A stretch of DNA of 64,000 nt, from assembly GCF_947259345.1 (NCBI RefSeq), contig NZ_CAMYLS010000019.1, positions 1 through 64,000 on the forward strand, given 5' to 3'. The translations under genes and the position numbers were made by a program. Of the stretch, positions 47,740 through 57,705 are shown in pieces. This DNA comes from an uncultured Maricaulis sp. (lineage in GTDB: Bacteria; Pseudomonadota; Alphaproteobacteria; Caulobacterales; Maricaulaceae). The notes under the pieces are model-generated. The model had not been told where the DNA came from, ran no database searches, and saw only the letters and a program-made list of their open reading frames with translations. Each line of letters begins with the position of its first letter. Position 1 is the stretch's first letter.

Positions 47740-49800
47740 TTACTGCTGCGGATCGACGACGACGCGCACCGGCGCCGTGCCCCGCAGCATATCGTCCTCG
47801 ATGAGAAGCGGTACGGCCGCATCGTCATTCAGGCGCGAGCGGTAGACCTGCAGATTCTCCATCACCCGCTGGACGTAATTGCGGGTCTCCGAGAAGGGAA
47901 TGCTTTCCACCCAGTCGACCGGATCGACGTCCGGGTCACGCGGGTCGCCATAATCCCGGATCCACCGATTGGCGCGATGGGCGCCGGCATTGTAGGCCGC
48001 CAGCGCAATCACATAAGAGCCGTCATAGTCGTCCACAACTTCGGCCAGATGGTGCATGGCCAGAAGAAGGTTGTAGTCGAGATCATCGGTCAGCCAGTTG
48101 AAACGGTATGGCTCGCCCAGATCACGGGCGGTCGCACGGGCCGTGGCGGGCATCAACTGCATCATGCCGCGAGCGCCGGCGCCGGAGACGGCGTGCTGTC
48201 CGAACTCGGTTTCCTGGCGGATGATGGAGTGCACGAGGGCATCTTCGGGACGCTGGGCGCGGACATTGGTCTGCGGTGGCAGGGTGATCGTCGGATAGGC
48301 GCTTTGCGGCAGGATGATACCGCGCAGGCGAGCCGCCTTGGCGGCGCGCACGGATTGACGCAGGAAGAGGTAATTGCTGGCCAGGCGCGACAGCAGGACC
48401 GCTTCCTGCGGATCGGTCAGCTGATCGTCGAGCCGGTAGCTGAACAGGCGGAAGTAATATTCCTCGTCCTGCTCGGCAAGCAGGCGCATGGCGCGGACGA
48501 GCGGGCGGGCCTCGAAACGGACAATGACCTCTTCGGTCGGCTCGGGATCGCGCTCCAGGGCAAGTTGACCGGACGCACCCGGCAGCTGGGTGAGGGCGAG
48601 CTGGCCATAATAGGCCGTGGAGTGCTGACCCGCCTCTGCATAGCTGACGGCGGCTTCTTCCGGGCGCCCCAGAGCGTCCAGCGCGCGCGCCATCCAATAG
48701 GCTCCCCGAGACTGGCTCACCGGCGTCGAAACGTTCTGGTGCAGGCGCGTAAAATGGGCGAGCGCCTCTTCAGCTCGATCAAGATGGACCAGGGCGAGCC
48801 AGCCAGCCATGAATTCCGCATCCGCGAAATCAGCTCCGCGGGACATGCCGTGGGCGCGGGCGAGCTGGTAGGCGGTGTCATACTCCTGGTCCCGGATCAG
48901 GGTCAGGATCATCAGCTTGCGTTCGGTCCACATCAATTCCAGCGCCGTCACATCCGTGTGGCTGTCCGGCAATTGCAGCAGCAAGGGCAGGGTGCTGTCA
49001 CGCAATCCGGACCGGCGGCGCCAGCGCGCCCTTTCGAAGACAAGACCTGGATCATTGGAGAGGCTGGCGGGAATGCGGTTGACCGCCCGGTCGACGCCGC
49101 TCTGGCGGCCGGCAAGGCGCAGGCGGGCATCGGCGAGATTGCGATTATTGCCGCTCAGGAGTGGCAGGACGCGGCGCGCGAGGGAGCGCTGATTGGACCA
49201 GATCAGGTAATCGATCCGGGCCATGTGGTCGTCTTCGGTGAAAAGGTCACTGTGGCGCTGATAGGTGTCACTCTGAACCGAGGAGGCGAGGCGGCCGGAG
49301 CGCCAGGTCTCGCGCAGCAATTCCTCGCCTTCAGTGGTCCGGCCGACAGCGATGAGCGCTTCGCCAAAGCTGACCCGTCCGCGCCCGGTGGTCGGCGGGT
49401 TTTCCTCGAACCAATTGACAATAAAGGGCGCTGTCAGTCCGGAGCTGTCAATCTTCGACTCTGCTTCCGAGCGGATGAAGCTGTCGCGTGGCCAATTATC
49501 CAGCTCGCTCAGGGCAAGGTCGAGCTCGAGGAAAGTGGCCCGGGCATCATTGAGAGCAATCCGCCACAACAGGATGTCGCGCGCGGCAGTATCGGTTAGC
49601 TCGAGGCGGAGCGCGCGCACGCGGTCCCATTCCTCATCATCCGCGGCATCGAGTCCCTCGCGGAAGCGCTGGAAATCGGCGTCGGAGAGGTATTGGGAAA
49701 AATTGAGCGGTTCCGGTCGGATGCGCGGTGTCGGAACCTGCGCGTCCGCGGGAACGGAAACAGCAAGGAACACAAGTGCGGCGAGGCAGCGTGCGATCAT
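47740..49800 (-). CDS. Soluble lytic murein transglycosylase (Slt70-like)
   Basis: A 686-residue periplasmic enzyme cleaving peptidoglycan with anhydro-muropeptide formation. Signal peptide MIARCLAALVFLAVSVPADA, then a long alpha-helical superhelix (about 30-500) and a C-terminal SLT domain with the catalytic Glu530 in IIRQETEFG, then GARGMMQLMPATA and ALAAYNAGAHRANRW. Length is close to Slt70. ATG 49800 gives the signal peptide; longer in-frame openings overlap dapA and are rejected. Convergent with the vWA-protein gene, divergent from dapA. Confidence 0.93.
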   Translation of the reverse strand: MIARCLAALVFLAVSVPADAQVPTPRIRPEPLNFSQYLSDADFQRFREGLDAADDEEWDRVRALRLELTDTAARDILLWRIALNDARATFLELDLALSELDNWPRDSFIRSEAESKIDSSGLTAPFIVNWFEENPPTTGRGRVSFGEALIAVGRTTEGEELLRETWRSGRLASSVQSDTYQRHSDLFTEDDHMARIDYLIWSNQRSLARRVLPLLSGNNRNLADARLRLAGRQSGVDRAVNRIPASLSNDPGLVFERARWRRRSGLRDSTLPLLLQLPDSHTDVTALELMWTERKLMILTLIRDQEYDTAYQLARAHGMSRGADFADAEFMAGWLALVHLDRAEEALAHFTRLHQNVSTPVSQSRGAYWMARALDALGRPEEAAVSYAEAGQHSTAYYGQLALTQLPGASGQLALERDPEPTEEVIVRFEARPLVRAMRLLAEQDEEYYFRLFSYRLDDQLTDPQEAVLLSRLASNYLFLRQSVRAAKAARLRGIILPQSAYPTITLPPQTNVRAQRPEDALVHSIIRQETEFGQHAVSGAGARGMMQLMPATARATARDLGEPYRFNWLTDDLDYNLLLAMHHLAEVVDDYDGSYVIALAAYNAGAHRANRWIRDYGDPRDPDVDPVDWVESIPFSETRNYVQRVMENLQVYRSRLNDDAAVPLLIEDDMLRGTAPVRVVVDPQQ

Positions 49801-49945
49801 GGCAAACGGGACACTCTTGGATCGACTGGGACGCCCATCATCACAGCAAATCCGCGGGCCTGTCCAGACTTGACAAGAACACTTGGCCGTGACCGGCGCG
49901 GTCGATATGGTCGCGCGCTGATTTGGCCGTATCCGGGAATGAAAC

Positions 49946-50827
49946 ATGTTCAAAGGGTCCATCACTGCACTCGTCACCCCATTCAAGAACGGGGCCGTTG
50001 ACGAAGAGGCTGTCATCGCCCTGACCGAGCGTCAGATTGCGGCCGGTACGCATGGACTCGTGCCGTGCGGAACGACGGGCGAAAGCGCGACCCTGACCTT
50101 TGCCGAACATATGCGCGTGGTCGAGATCGTCGCCGATACCGCGAAGGGGCGCGTGCCGGTCATTGCTGGCACCGGTTCGAACAATACGGCTGTCGCGATC
50201 GAGAACCAGCAGCGCGCCCTGGAATTGGGCGTTGATGCCGGGCTTGTGGTTGCCCCCTATTACAACAAGCCGAACCCGGAAGGTCTCTACCGGCATTTCA
50301 AGGCCATTCATGACGCGGTCGAATTGCCGATCATTGTCTATAACGTGCCGGGCCGGACCGTCGTCGATATCGATGCCGAGACAGTCGCGCGGATCGCGAT
50401 GCTGGAGCGTGTTGTGGGCATCAAGGACGCGACCGGCGATATGGCGCGTGTTTCCCGGCACCGTCTCCTGATCGACGGTGAATTCGTGCAATTGTCCGGT
50501 GATGACCCCTCGGCGCTCGGCTTCAACGCGACGGGCGGTGTCGGCGCGATCTCGGTGACGTCAAATGTCGCACCGGCCTTGTGCGCACAATTCCAGGACG
50601 CCACATTGTCCGGGGACTGGGATACGGCGCGGGCGCTGAATGATCGTCTGATGCCACTGCACAACGCCCTGTTCACCTCGTCCAGCCCCGGGCCGACCAA
50701 GTATGCGATGTCGGTTCTGGGTGTCATGAACACCGAATTGCGTCTGCCGCTGACCGAGCCGAATGAAGCGTCGAATGCTGCGGTGCGAGCGGCACTCGTC
50801 CATGCCGGCCTGCTGGATCAGGCCTGA
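49946..50827 (+). CDS. dapA: 4-hydroxy-tetrahydrodipicolinate synthase
   Basis: A 293-residue class I aldolase condensing pyruvate with aspartate semialdehyde, first step of the lysine/diaminopimelate branch. Schiff-base lysine Lys160 in [10 protein letters not shown], Tyr132 in IVYNVPGRT and the GTTGE motif are all in place. It is followed after 11 bases by smpB on the same strand, a pairing common in alphaproteobacteria. Cytosolic. Confidence 0.96.
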   Translation: MFKGSITALVTPFKNGAVDEEAVIALTERQIAAGTHGLVPCGTTGESATLTFAEHMRVVEIVADTAKGRVPVIAGTGSNNTAVAIENQQRALELGVDAGLVVAPYYNKPNPEGLYRHFKAIHDAVELPIIVYNVPGRTVVDIDAETVARIAMLERVVGIKDATGDMARVSRHRLLIDGEFVQLSGDDPSALGFNATGGVGAISVTSNVAPALCAQFQDATLSGDWDTARALNDRLMPLHNALFTSSSPGPTKYAMSVLGVMNTELRLPLTEPNEASNAAVRAALVHAGLLDQA

Positions 50828-50838
50828 TAGAAAGCGCC

Positions 50839-51309
50839 ATGAGCAAACCCAAGACCGAATTCGGAGCCGTCGCGGTCAATCGGCGCGCCCGTTATGACTA
50901 CGAGATCGAGGAGACGTTCGAAGCCGGCCTGATGCTGATGGGCTCGGAAGTCAAATCCCTGCGCGAAGGCCGCGCCAATATTGCCGAGAGCTATGTCAGC
51001 CCGGAACGTGAGGGCTTGTGGCTGATCAATGCCGATATTCCGCCCTATGGCCCGGCCAATCGCTTCAATCACGAGCCGCGGCGTCACCGCAAACTCCTGT
51101 TGAAGAAGAAGGAAATTGCCAAGCTCTCCGGCGCCGCGACACAGCAGGGGCGGACGATTGTCGCCCTGCGCCTTTATTTCAACGGACGTGGTCTAGCCAA
51201 GCTCCAGATCGGCCTGGCGACGGGCAAGAAGAACATCGACAAGCGCCAGACGATCAAGGACCGCGAGTGGAACAAGCAGAAATCGCGCCTGATGAAGAAT
51301 TACGGCTAG
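50839..51309 (+). CDS. smpB: SsrA-binding protein
   Basis: A 156-residue tmRNA partner in ribosome rescue. [38 protein letters not shown] and the basic C-terminal tail [10 protein letters not shown]-like segment ([15 protein letters not shown]) are standard. Its RNA partner ssrA is not within the window. Co-transcribed with dapA and convergent with the GlxA-type regulator gene. Confidence 0.97.
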   Translation: MSKPKTEFGAVAVNRRARYDYEIEETFEAGLMLMGSEVKSLREGRANIAESYVSPEREGLWLINADIPPYGPANRFNHEPRRHRKLLLKKKEIAKLSGAATQQGRTIVALRLYFNGRGLAKLQIGLATGKKNIDKRQTIKDREWNKQKSRLMKNYG

Positions 51310-51313
51310 GCGG

Positions 51314-52333
51314 TCAGAGGCTGTCAGCCATTTCGACGGCAAAACGCTCGCGATAGGCTTGCGGCGTCACGCCCAGCAGGCGTGCGAAGGAGCGCCGCAT
51401 GCGCTCGTCATTGCCGAAACCGGTCTGGCCCGCGACGGTCTTGATCGAGACATTGGGGTTTTCCAGCATGGCGCGGGCGGCATCGACCCGAAATTGCTCG
51501 ACGGCACGGGCCGGTGTCATGCCAGTGTCCTCGGTGTAGATTCGGGCAAAATTGCGTGGGCTCATGCCGGACCGTTCGGCCAGGGCCTCGACTTTAAGGT
51601 CAGCGGTGAGATTCTCCTTCATCCAGAAATGCAGGGCGTCGAAACGACCAGTGGCCGAGCGCTTTTGCTGTCGCAGGGCTTCGGAGAATTGTGACTGTCC
51701 GCCCGGGCGTTTGACGTAGACCAGGAGCGAACGGGCCAGATCAAGCGCCAGGTCGCGCCCGTGATCGCGCTCGACCATGGCCAGGGCGAGGTCAATTCCA
51801 GCCGTCACGCCGGCAGAGGTCCAGATGCGCCCATCCTCGATGAAAATCGGATCCGCATCCACTTCGGTTTCCGGACAGTCTTCCGCGAGCTGGTCGCAAT
51901 AACGCCAATGGGTGACGGCACGCCTCCCGGACAACAGACCGGTCGCTCCGAGCAGGAAGGCGCCGGTGCAGGTGGAAGATATGCGCCCGGCTTTCTCCGC
52001 AGCTTTCTGGATCGCCTGGACCAGGCGCAAATCACGGCAGGCGGGAAAGACTCCGTTGCCGCCGGCGATCATCAGCGTGTCCTCTTCGTCGAGGCCGATC
52101 CCGGCCAGGCGGCGCGTATTCAGCAGCACGCCGGCATCGGTCTCGATTGGACCGCCATAGTAAGACGCGATTGGCGTCGAATAGGCGGTGCGTCCGAGAA
52201 AATTATTGGCATCCTCGAACACCTGGAGCGGGCCGGTAATGTCGAGCAGCTTCACACCCGGATAGGTGACAAAGGCGACACAGCGTTCGGTTTGATCGGG
52301 CTTGGCAGAAAAAGGGAGCATGTGGTTATTCAT
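51314..52333 (-). CDS. GlxA-family regulator (DJ-1/PfpI domain + AraC helix-turn-helix)
   Basis: A 339-residue fusion of an N-terminal DJ-1/PfpI-like domain (about 15-200; Cys122 in SSTCTGAFLLGATGLL, AGGNGVFPACRD) and a C-terminal AraC DNA-binding domain (about 230-330, two HTH, GMSPRNFARIY and TPQAYRERF). Members regulate amine, choline or amidase genes. It is a lone gene, convergent with smpB. The cysteine nucleophile position is conserved but activity is not expected in regulators. A second Met at residue 5 is an alternative start. Confidence 0.9.
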   Translation of the reverse strand: MNNHMLPFSAKPDQTERCVAFVTYPGVKLLDITGPLQVFEDANNFLGRTAYSTPIASYYGGPIETDAGVLLNTRRLAGIGLDEEDTLMIAGGNGVFPACRDLRLVQAIQKAAEKAGRISSTCTGAFLLGATGLLSGRRAVTHWRYCDQLAEDCPETEVDADPIFIEDGRIWTSAGVTAGIDLALAMVERDHGRDLALDLARSLLVYVKRPGGQSQFSEALRQQKRSATGRFDALHFWMKENLTADLKVEALAERSGMSPRNFARIYTEDTGMTPARAVEQFRVDAARAMLENPNVSIKTVAGQTGFGNDERMRRSFARLLGVTPQAYRERFAVEMADSL

Positions 52334-52395
52334 GCCATTGATCAGGCGAGATATCCAGCGGGAACCCGCAAGAACGCAGAAACAGGGTTAATGCC

Positions 52396-52602
52396 ATGAC
52401 GCTAGCGCTGGATAATGTCCTCAAAGAGACCTGCCCCGCCTCGGGCAGGCCAGTCGCGGCGGATTCCCTGACACGATACCGTGGAGCGGTGGGCGGATTC
52501 TGCATTCCTGCTTGCCGCTTCTCCGGCGAGGCGGCGATGCGTGTCTTCGAGTCCTGTCGGGCCTGTTCGCCCAGAAATCCTGCCAGCAAGTGGCAACTCT
52601 GA
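52396..52602 (+). CDS. Small Cys-rich protein, possibly degenerate at its C-terminus
   Basis: A 68-residue frame beginning LDNVLKETCPASGRPVAADS and continuing SLTRYRGAVGGFCIPACRF. The CPxSG...GFCxPxC layout resembles small zinc-ribbon-like proteins of 60-70 residues seen in alphaproteobacteria, where FCNPGCRDKF would be expected. Here the Asp-Lys is absent and the rest departs from the family, so the C-terminus may have drifted or frame-shifted. Function unknown. It lies alone between two minus-strand genes, 62 bases past the GlxA-type start. Confidence 0.5.
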   Translation: MTLALDNVLKETCPASGRPVAADSLTRYRGAVGGFCIPACRFSGEAAMRVFESCRACSPRNPASKWQL

Positions 52603-52670
52603 TGCGTGCAGAGTGCCGGATATTCGCCTGTCAGGCGCCTTCCCATTAACTATAAACAGTCGGCAGGATT

Positions 52671-53333
52671 TCAGGGGTTGGTAGCAAGCCAGTCGCGGAT
52701 GTCGGCGAAGACGGCGTCGAACATGGCTTCGGTCAGGCGGCCCGTATTCGTGTTGTAGCGCGAGCAGTGATAGCTGTCGAAAAGCCGGATGGGGCCGTTC
52801 GGTCCGGCGAGGTCCGCGGTTGCAGCATGCCCGAACTTGGCGGTCTTCAGCGGCAGGCCCAATGCGCGCAATGTATTGTCGTGCGAAATCTTGCCGAGGC
52901 AGAGGACGGCTCGCAGCCTAGGCATGGCGGCGATCCGGCTGGTCAGGAAGGGCCGACAGGTATTGGCCTCGGCCCCGACCGGCTTGTTCTCCGGCGGAAC
53001 GCACCGCACGGCATTTGTGATCATGGCATCAACGAGCTCGACGCCGTCATCGGCATGGCTGCCATAGCGGCCGCGTGAGAAACCGAAGCGGTCGAGCGTC
53101 GCGTAGAGGAGATCACCCGCCCAGTCGCCGGTAAAGGGACGACCGGTCCGGTTGGCACCGCGCAGGCCGGGCGCCAGCCCGATGATCAACAGACGGGCCT
53201 GATCGGAGCCGAAGGAGTCCACCGGCGCATTGTGCCAGTCGGGATGATCCGCGGCGATCGCCTCGCGAAAGGCGACCAGGCGCGGGCAGAGCGGACAGTC
53301 CAGCGGTGCTTCGGGCGGGTAGGCCTGGCTCAC
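52671..53333 (-). CDS. Uracil-DNA glycosylase, family 5 (UDGb)
   Basis: A 220-residue iron-sulfur uracil-DNA glycosylase. Motif A GLAPGLRGANRTGRPF and the late motif SYHCSRYNTNTGRLT are the family 5 pattern; cysteines CPLC (13, 16) and others (VRCVPP, NTCRPF) can hold the 4Fe-4S cluster. Family 5 enzymes remove uracil and other deaminated bases. The common HPS of motif B is HCS here. Its start overlaps the NYN-protein stop (ATGA), so the two are one unit, repair and nucleic-acid processing together. Confidence 0.92.
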   Translation of the reverse strand: MSQAYPPEAPLDCPLCPRLVAFREAIAADHPDWHNAPVDSFGSDQARLLIIGLAPGLRGANRTGRPFTGDWAGDLLYATLDRFGFSRGRYGSHADDGVELVDAMITNAVRCVPPENKPVGAEANTCRPFLTSRIAAMPRLRAVLCLGKISHDNTLRALGLPLKTAKFGHAATADLAGPNGPIRLFDSYHCSRYNTNTGRLTEAMFDAVFADIRDWLATNP

Positions 53334-53869
53334 GCACCGCCCCCATTGCGGCCGATCATGGCCTTGAGGTCGTCCAGTTCGATGAACGCGTCCGCCTCGC
53401 GGCGCAGATCGTCGGAGATCATGGACGGGTTGGTCTTGAGCGATGAGACGACCGAGATGCGGGCCCCCTTGGCGCGGGCCGCAGCGAGTGCGTAGCGGAA
53501 ATCGCCATCGCCGGAAAAGAGGATGATGTGATCGAGATAGGTCGCGGCTTCGAGCAGGTCGACAGCGAGCTCGATATCCATGTCGCCCTTGATCCGGCGG
53601 CGCCCATGCTCGTCGGTATATTCCTTGGCCGGCTTCGTGATCACCGAGAAGCCGTTATAGTCGAGCCAGTCGACCAGCGGACGCAAGGGATTATAGTCTT
53701 CATGCTCGAGCAGGGCGGTGTAGTAATTGGCCCGGATCAGCTTGCCCCGCTTGCGGAATTCCTCGAGAAGGCGTCTGAAGTCGATGTCGAAATCGAGCGC
53801 CTTGGTGGTGGAAAAGAGATTGGCCCCGTCGATGAAGAGTCCGATCCGTTCATCCGGATAAAAAGCCAT
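53330..53869 (-). CDS. NYN-domain (LabA/DUF88) protein
   Basis: A 179-residue PIN-like nuclease-fold protein. Acidic residues typical of NYN domains are visible: FIDGANLF, KGDMDIELAVDLLEAA and LFSGDGDFRYAL, giving the metal-binding cluster. LabA/DUF88 proteins are often single-strand RNA nucleases. ATG 53869 at MAFYPDERIG is chosen over an upstream in-frame start in the 30-base gap to folK. Coupled with the family 5 glycosylase gene downstream. Confidence 0.88.
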   Translation of the reverse strand: MAFYPDERIGLFIDGANLFSTTKALDFDIDFRRLLEEFRKRGKLIRANYYTALLEHEDYNPLRPLVDWLDYNGFSVITKPAKEYTDEHGRRRIKGDMDIELAVDLLEAATYLDHIILFSGDGDFRYALAAARAKGARISVVSSLKTNPSMISDDLRREADAFIELDDLKAMIGRNGGGA

Positions 53870-53899
53870 GGCAATAACCTTCAAATAGCGATGTGGAAT

Positions 53900-54466
53900 A
53901 TGTCGATTCAATCTGGTCCAATCTATATCGCGCTCGGCGCCAACCTTCCACAGGGCTCTTCCGGTCCACGCGAGACGCTGGCCAGGGCCCGTACCGCGAT
54001 GGACAAGGCCGGGCTAACGGTGCTTGCGGCGTCATCGGACTGGCACAGCCCGGCCTGGCCCGATCCGTCCGATCCGCCTTACGTGAATGCCGTTGTGGCC
54101 GTGAAATCCGACCAGACCGCGCGCGCCATCCTCGACGTCCTGCACACGCTCGAAGCGCGCTTCGGCCGCGAACGCAGTGAGCGCAATGCCCCGCGGCCGC
54201 TGGACCTCGATCTGATCGATTGTCGCGGCGAACAGCTCGACGGGGAGGACGGCGTCGTCATTCCGCATCCCAGAGCGACCGGACGGGCCTTTGTCCTGCT
54301 GCCGCTGGCCGAGATCGCGCCGGATTGGCACGACCCGGTGAGCGGGCGCGGCATCGACGATTTGATCGCCGCGCTGCCGCAGGCGGATCGCAGCGCAACA
54401 TATGCACTGCAAGAGGGCGGGAAACTCTCACCCGACAGCCTTGCTTTTGCAGGGCGAGGGGATTAG
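53900..54466 (+). CDS. folK: 2-amino-4-hydroxy-6-hydroxymethyldihydropteridine diphosphokinase
   Basis: A 188-residue HPPK transferring pyrophosphate from ATP to the pterin in folate synthesis. PIYIALGANLP at the N-terminus and NAPRPLDLDLIDC with the metal aspartates are diagnostic; length is somewhat above the 160 typical. folB/folP are not in the window. Divergent from the NYN gene with a 30-base gap; ATG 53891 three codons earlier is an alternative start. Confidence 0.94.
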   Translation: MSIQSGPIYIALGANLPQGSSGPRETLARARTAMDKAGLTVLAASSDWHSPAWPDPSDPPYVNAVVAVKSDQTARAILDVLHTLEARFGRERSERNAPRPLDLDLIDCRGEQLDGEDGVVIPHPRATGRAFVLLPLAEIAPDWHDPVSGRGIDDLIAALPQADRSATYALQEGGKLSPDSLAFAGRGD

Positions 54467-54514
54467 GTAACGCGGTTCCAAAACCTCTAGCGCTGGTTCA
54501 AGGAGATCGCGCGC

Positions 54515-54886
54515 ATGGCTCGCGTCACCGTCGAAGATTGCATTGAAAAAATTCCCAATCGTTTCCGTCTGGTTCTGATGGCGGCGCATCGCGCCCGCAA
54601 CATTTCGGCCGGTTCCGAGCTGACGATTGATCGGGACAACGACAAGAACCCGGTCGTTGCCCTGCGCGAAATCGCCGACGAGACGCTCGACATGGACGCG
54701 CTCAAGGACAGCCTCGTGAACGGTCTGCAGCGCGTGCTGCCGAGCGAAGACGAGGAAGATGCCGCCCGGGAAGAGCGCTCTCCGCAGCTGGAAGCCCTGC
54801 CGGCCCCGCCGGTCGAGCTGGACGAGGCGGAAATGCTCAAGGCTCTGCAGAATGACCGGGACGGCGCGCCTGACGGCCGCCTCTAA
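54515..54886 (+). CDS. rpoZ: RNA polymerase omega subunit
   Basis: A 123-residue omega: [29 protein letters not shown], and [13 protein letters not shown] are conserved. The C-terminal 45 residues are an acidic, low-complexity extension ([20 protein letters not shown]). Six bases and an in-frame stop separate it from rel, in the same frame, and it heads the rel-pyrE-pdxJ-acpS-rnc-era series. Omega binds ppGpp in many bacteria, so the pairing with rel is functional as well as positional. Confidence 0.95.
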   Translation: MARVTVEDCIEKIPNRFRLVLMAAHRARNISAGSELTIDRDNDKNPVVALREIADETLDMDALKDSLVNGLQRVLPSEDEEDAAREERSPQLEALPAPPVELDEAEMLKALQNDRDGAPDGRL

Positions 54887-54892
54887 CGCGTC

Positions 54893-57124
54893 TTGACCCC
54901 CGGCGCGACGTCACCAGAACTGGCATCGCCGCCGCCCGCCATACCAAGTGCGGACGAGCTGATAGCGCGTATTCGACGCTATTTTCCCAAGGTCGATGCC
55001 GACTTTGTTCGGCGTGCCTATGACTTTGCGGAAGAAGCGCACCGGCCGCAGCGCCGCCAGTCGGGTGAACCCTATTTCGCACATGTCGCCCAGGTCGCGA
55101 TGATCCTGGCCGAGCTGCGCATGGATGTGGCGACGGTTTGTACTGGCCTGCTCCATGACACGGTCGAAGACACGCCCGCCACGTTGGAAGACCTCACGAG
55201 CGCCTTCTCCGAGGAGGTCGCGGGCCTGGTCGATGGTGTCACCAAGCTCGGCCAGATGGAATTGCGCTCCAAGCGCACCAAACAGGCTGAAAATCTTCAA
55301 AAGCTGGTGGTCGCCATCTCGGCCGATGTCCGCGTCCTGATCGTCAAGCTGTGCGACCGCCTGCACAATATGCGCACGCTCGACGCCATCTCGCGCCAGG
55401 ACAAGCGCGAGCGGATCGCGCTCGAGACTTTGGAAATCTACGCGCCGCTGGCCCGCCGGATCGGGATCAACCGGGTCTGTGTCGAGCTGGAAGACCTGGC
55501 CTTCGAGCATCTCAATTCCGCCGCCCATGAATCGATCAATACCCGCCTGAAACGGCTCCGCGAGCAGCACGCCCAGGAAGTCTCCTCGGTCTCTGCGGCG
55601 ATGACCGACAGTCTCGCCCAAGCCGGTATTGATGGCCGGATATTCGGTCGCGAGAAGCGGCCCTATTCGATCTGGCGCAAGCTGGAGCGCAAGGGGCTGA
55701 CTTTCGAGGAAATCGCCGACATCTATGCCTTCCGCCTGATCGTCAACACGCCGGATGATTGCTATCGGGCGCTGGGCGTCATTCACCAGGCCTGGCGCTG
55801 TGTGCCGGAACGCTTTCGCGATTTCATTTCCCTGCCCAAGCCGAATAATTATCGCTCCCTGCACACCACGGTGATGGGACCGAAGAATGTGCGGGTCGAG
55901 CTGCAAATCCGCACTGAAGAGATGGAATCGGTCGCCGAGAGCGGCGTGGCGGCGCATTGGCGTTACAAGAATTCAACCTACACCTATGATCCGGCCGCGG
56001 CCGAGGCCGCCGGTGGCGATCCGCTGGAACGCCTGCGTCCTTTCGTGGAAATCCTCAATCAGGGCGGCGATCCGGAAGAATTCCTCGAGCATGCCAAGCT
56101 CGAGATGTTTGCTGACCAGGTTTACTGCTTCACGCCCAAGGGCGATCTTATCTCCCTGCCGGTCGGAGCAACGCCGCTGGACTTTGCCTATGCCGTCCAT
56201 ACCGAGCTCGGCCACACCACGGTGGCGGCCAAGATCAATGGTCGGGAGCGACCGCTGCGGACCCGTCTGCATAATGGTGATGTCGTCGCCATCGTGAAGG
56301 GCGGGGTGCGTCAGCCGCCGGCGGGCTGGGAGAATCTCGCCGTGACCGGTCGGGCGCGGGCTGCGATCCGCCGCCTGATCCGCGAAAGCGAGCGCGACGA
56401 ATTCCACCGTATTGGCAAGATCATGGCCGAGCACGCCTTCCGCCGCGAGGGTCGGACCCTGATCGAGGATGATCTCAAGGACGCTCTGTCGCGGTTGGAG
56501 GTCAAGGATATCCACGAGATGTATGAGACGCTCGGACGCGGCCGGATCACGTCGGGTGACCTGCTCAATGCGGCTTTCCCGGGGCGGCTCGACGAGCGCG
56601 AGGACACCACCAGCCGCGACTTGATCCAGGACTCAAAGGCGCGTCTCTATGTGCGGGGCCGAGGTTTGACCCAGGGCGTGACCCTGCACTTCGCCGAATG
56701 CTGCTCACCTTTGCCCGGCGACCGGATTATCGGCCTCCTGCGCAAGGACAAGGGCATCGAGATCCACACCATTGATTGCGAACGCCTGGCCCAATTCGAG
56801 GAAGGGTCGATGGATGACTGGCTCGATCTCGCCTGGACGGCAGAGGCCGAGGGCAATGCCGTCTCGATCGCCCGCATCAATGCCGTCATGCACAATGAGC
56901 CTGGCGCTCTGGCCGAAATCGCCATGACCGTATCGGAAAATCGCGGCAATATCGCCAGCGTGACCACCCGAAACCGGGCCGCCGACTTCTTCGACATGGA
57001 ATTTGATGTCGAAGTGTTCGATACCCGCCATCTGGCAAATATTCTGGCCGCTGTGCGCATGTGCGAGACTGTTGTCTCCGCCGAACGGGCGCGCGCGGAA
57101 GTCGAGGAGATCAAGGAAGAATGA
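54893..57124 (+). CDS. rel: Bifunctional (p)ppGpp synthetase/hydrolase
   Basis: A 743-residue RelA/SpoT homologue: HD hydrolase (about 30-190; His64, LLHDTVED with His88-Asp89), synthetase (about 240-380; [32 protein letters not shown]), TGS (about 405-465; [20 protein letters not shown]), and a C-terminal ACT region (about 665-735). An intact HD motif means it can also hydrolyse ppGpp. The only usable start in the frame is TTG 54893, with a weak ribosome-binding site, suggesting translation is coupled to rpoZ, which ends 6 bases earlier in the same frame. Its stop overlaps pyrE. Confidence 0.94.
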   Translation: MTPGATSPELASPPPAIPSADELIARIRRYFPKVDADFVRRAYDFAEEAHRPQRRQSGEPYFAHVAQVAMILAELRMDVATVCTGLLHDTVEDTPATLEDLTSAFSEEVAGLVDGVTKLGQMELRSKRTKQAENLQKLVVAISADVRVLIVKLCDRLHNMRTLDAISRQDKRERIALETLEIYAPLARRIGINRVCVELEDLAFEHLNSAAHESINTRLKRLREQHAQEVSSVSAAMTDSLAQAGIDGRIFGREKRPYSIWRKLERKGLTFEEIADIYAFRLIVNTPDDCYRALGVIHQAWRCVPERFRDFISLPKPNNYRSLHTTVMGPKNVRVELQIRTEEMESVAESGVAAHWRYKNSTYTYDPAAAEAAGGDPLERLRPFVEILNQGGDPEEFLEHAKLEMFADQVYCFTPKGDLISLPVGATPLDFAYAVHTELGHTTVAAKINGRERPLRTRLHNGDVVAIVKGGVRQPPAGWENLAVTGRARAAIRRLIRESERDEFHRIGKIMAEHAFRREGRTLIEDDLKDALSRLEVKDIHEMYETLGRGRITSGDLLNAAFPGRLDEREDTTSRDLIQDSKARLYVRGRGLTQGVTLHFAECCSPLPGDRIIGLLRKDKGIEIHTIDCERLAQFEEGSMDDWLDLAWTAEAEGNAVSIARINAVMHNEPGALAEIAMTVSENRGNIASVTTRNRAADFFDMEFDVEVFDTRHLANILAAVRMCETVVSAERARAEVEEIKEE

Positions 57125-57705
57125 CCCGCGAAGAAGTCCTGGCCGAGTTTCGTGCCGCCGGTGCCCTGCTCGAGGGCCATTTCATCCTCTCCTCCGGCCT
57201 GCGCAGCGCCGTCTTTCTGCAGAAGGCGCGTGTCTTCTCCGAGCCGGAACGAACCGAGCGCCTGTGCAAGGCCCTGGCCGAAAAAGTGCGCGCCGAGCTG
57301 GGCGACGCCCCGACGGTGATCGTCTCGCCGGCGGTCGGCGGGATTGTGCCGGGCTATGAGATGGCCCGTCAGATGGGCCTCAAGGGCCTTTATGTCGAGC
57401 GCGAGAATGGCGAGTTCACCCTGCGTCGCGGCTTCGAGCTGACCAGTGACGACAAGGTCCTCGTGGTCGAGGACATCGTTTCGACCGGCCTGTCTTCGCG
57501 TGAATGCATCGAGGCCATCAACAAGACCGGCGCCACGGTGATTGCCGAGGCTTGCCTGGTGGACCGCTCGGGCGGTGAGGCTGATGTCGGCGTGCCGCTG
57601 ATCGCGCTGACCGAATACAAGGTGCCGGCCTATCCGGCCGACCAGCTGCCGCCGGAACTGGAAGCCATCCCGGCCATCAAGCCCGGGAGCCGCGGCCTGG
57701 CATGA
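57121..57705 (+). CDS. pyrE: Orotate phosphoribosyltransferase
   Basis: A 194-residue OPRTase converting orotate and PRPP to OMP. PRPP motif [16 protein letters not shown], the [12 protein letters not shown] loop and YVERENG are present. ATG 57121 overlaps the rel stop (ATGA), and an upstream in-frame start inside rel is rejected. Overlaps pdxJ by 4 bases. Cytosolic dimer expected. Confidence 0.95.
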   Translation: MTREEVLAEFRAAGALLEGHFILSSGLRSAVFLQKARVFSEPERTERLCKALAEKVRAELGDAPTVIVSPAVGGIVPGYEMARQMGLKGLYVERENGEFTLRRGFELTSDDKVLVVEDIVSTGLSSRECIEAINKTGATVIAEACLVDRSGGEADVGVPLIALTEYKVPAYPADQLPPELEAIPAIKPGSRGLA

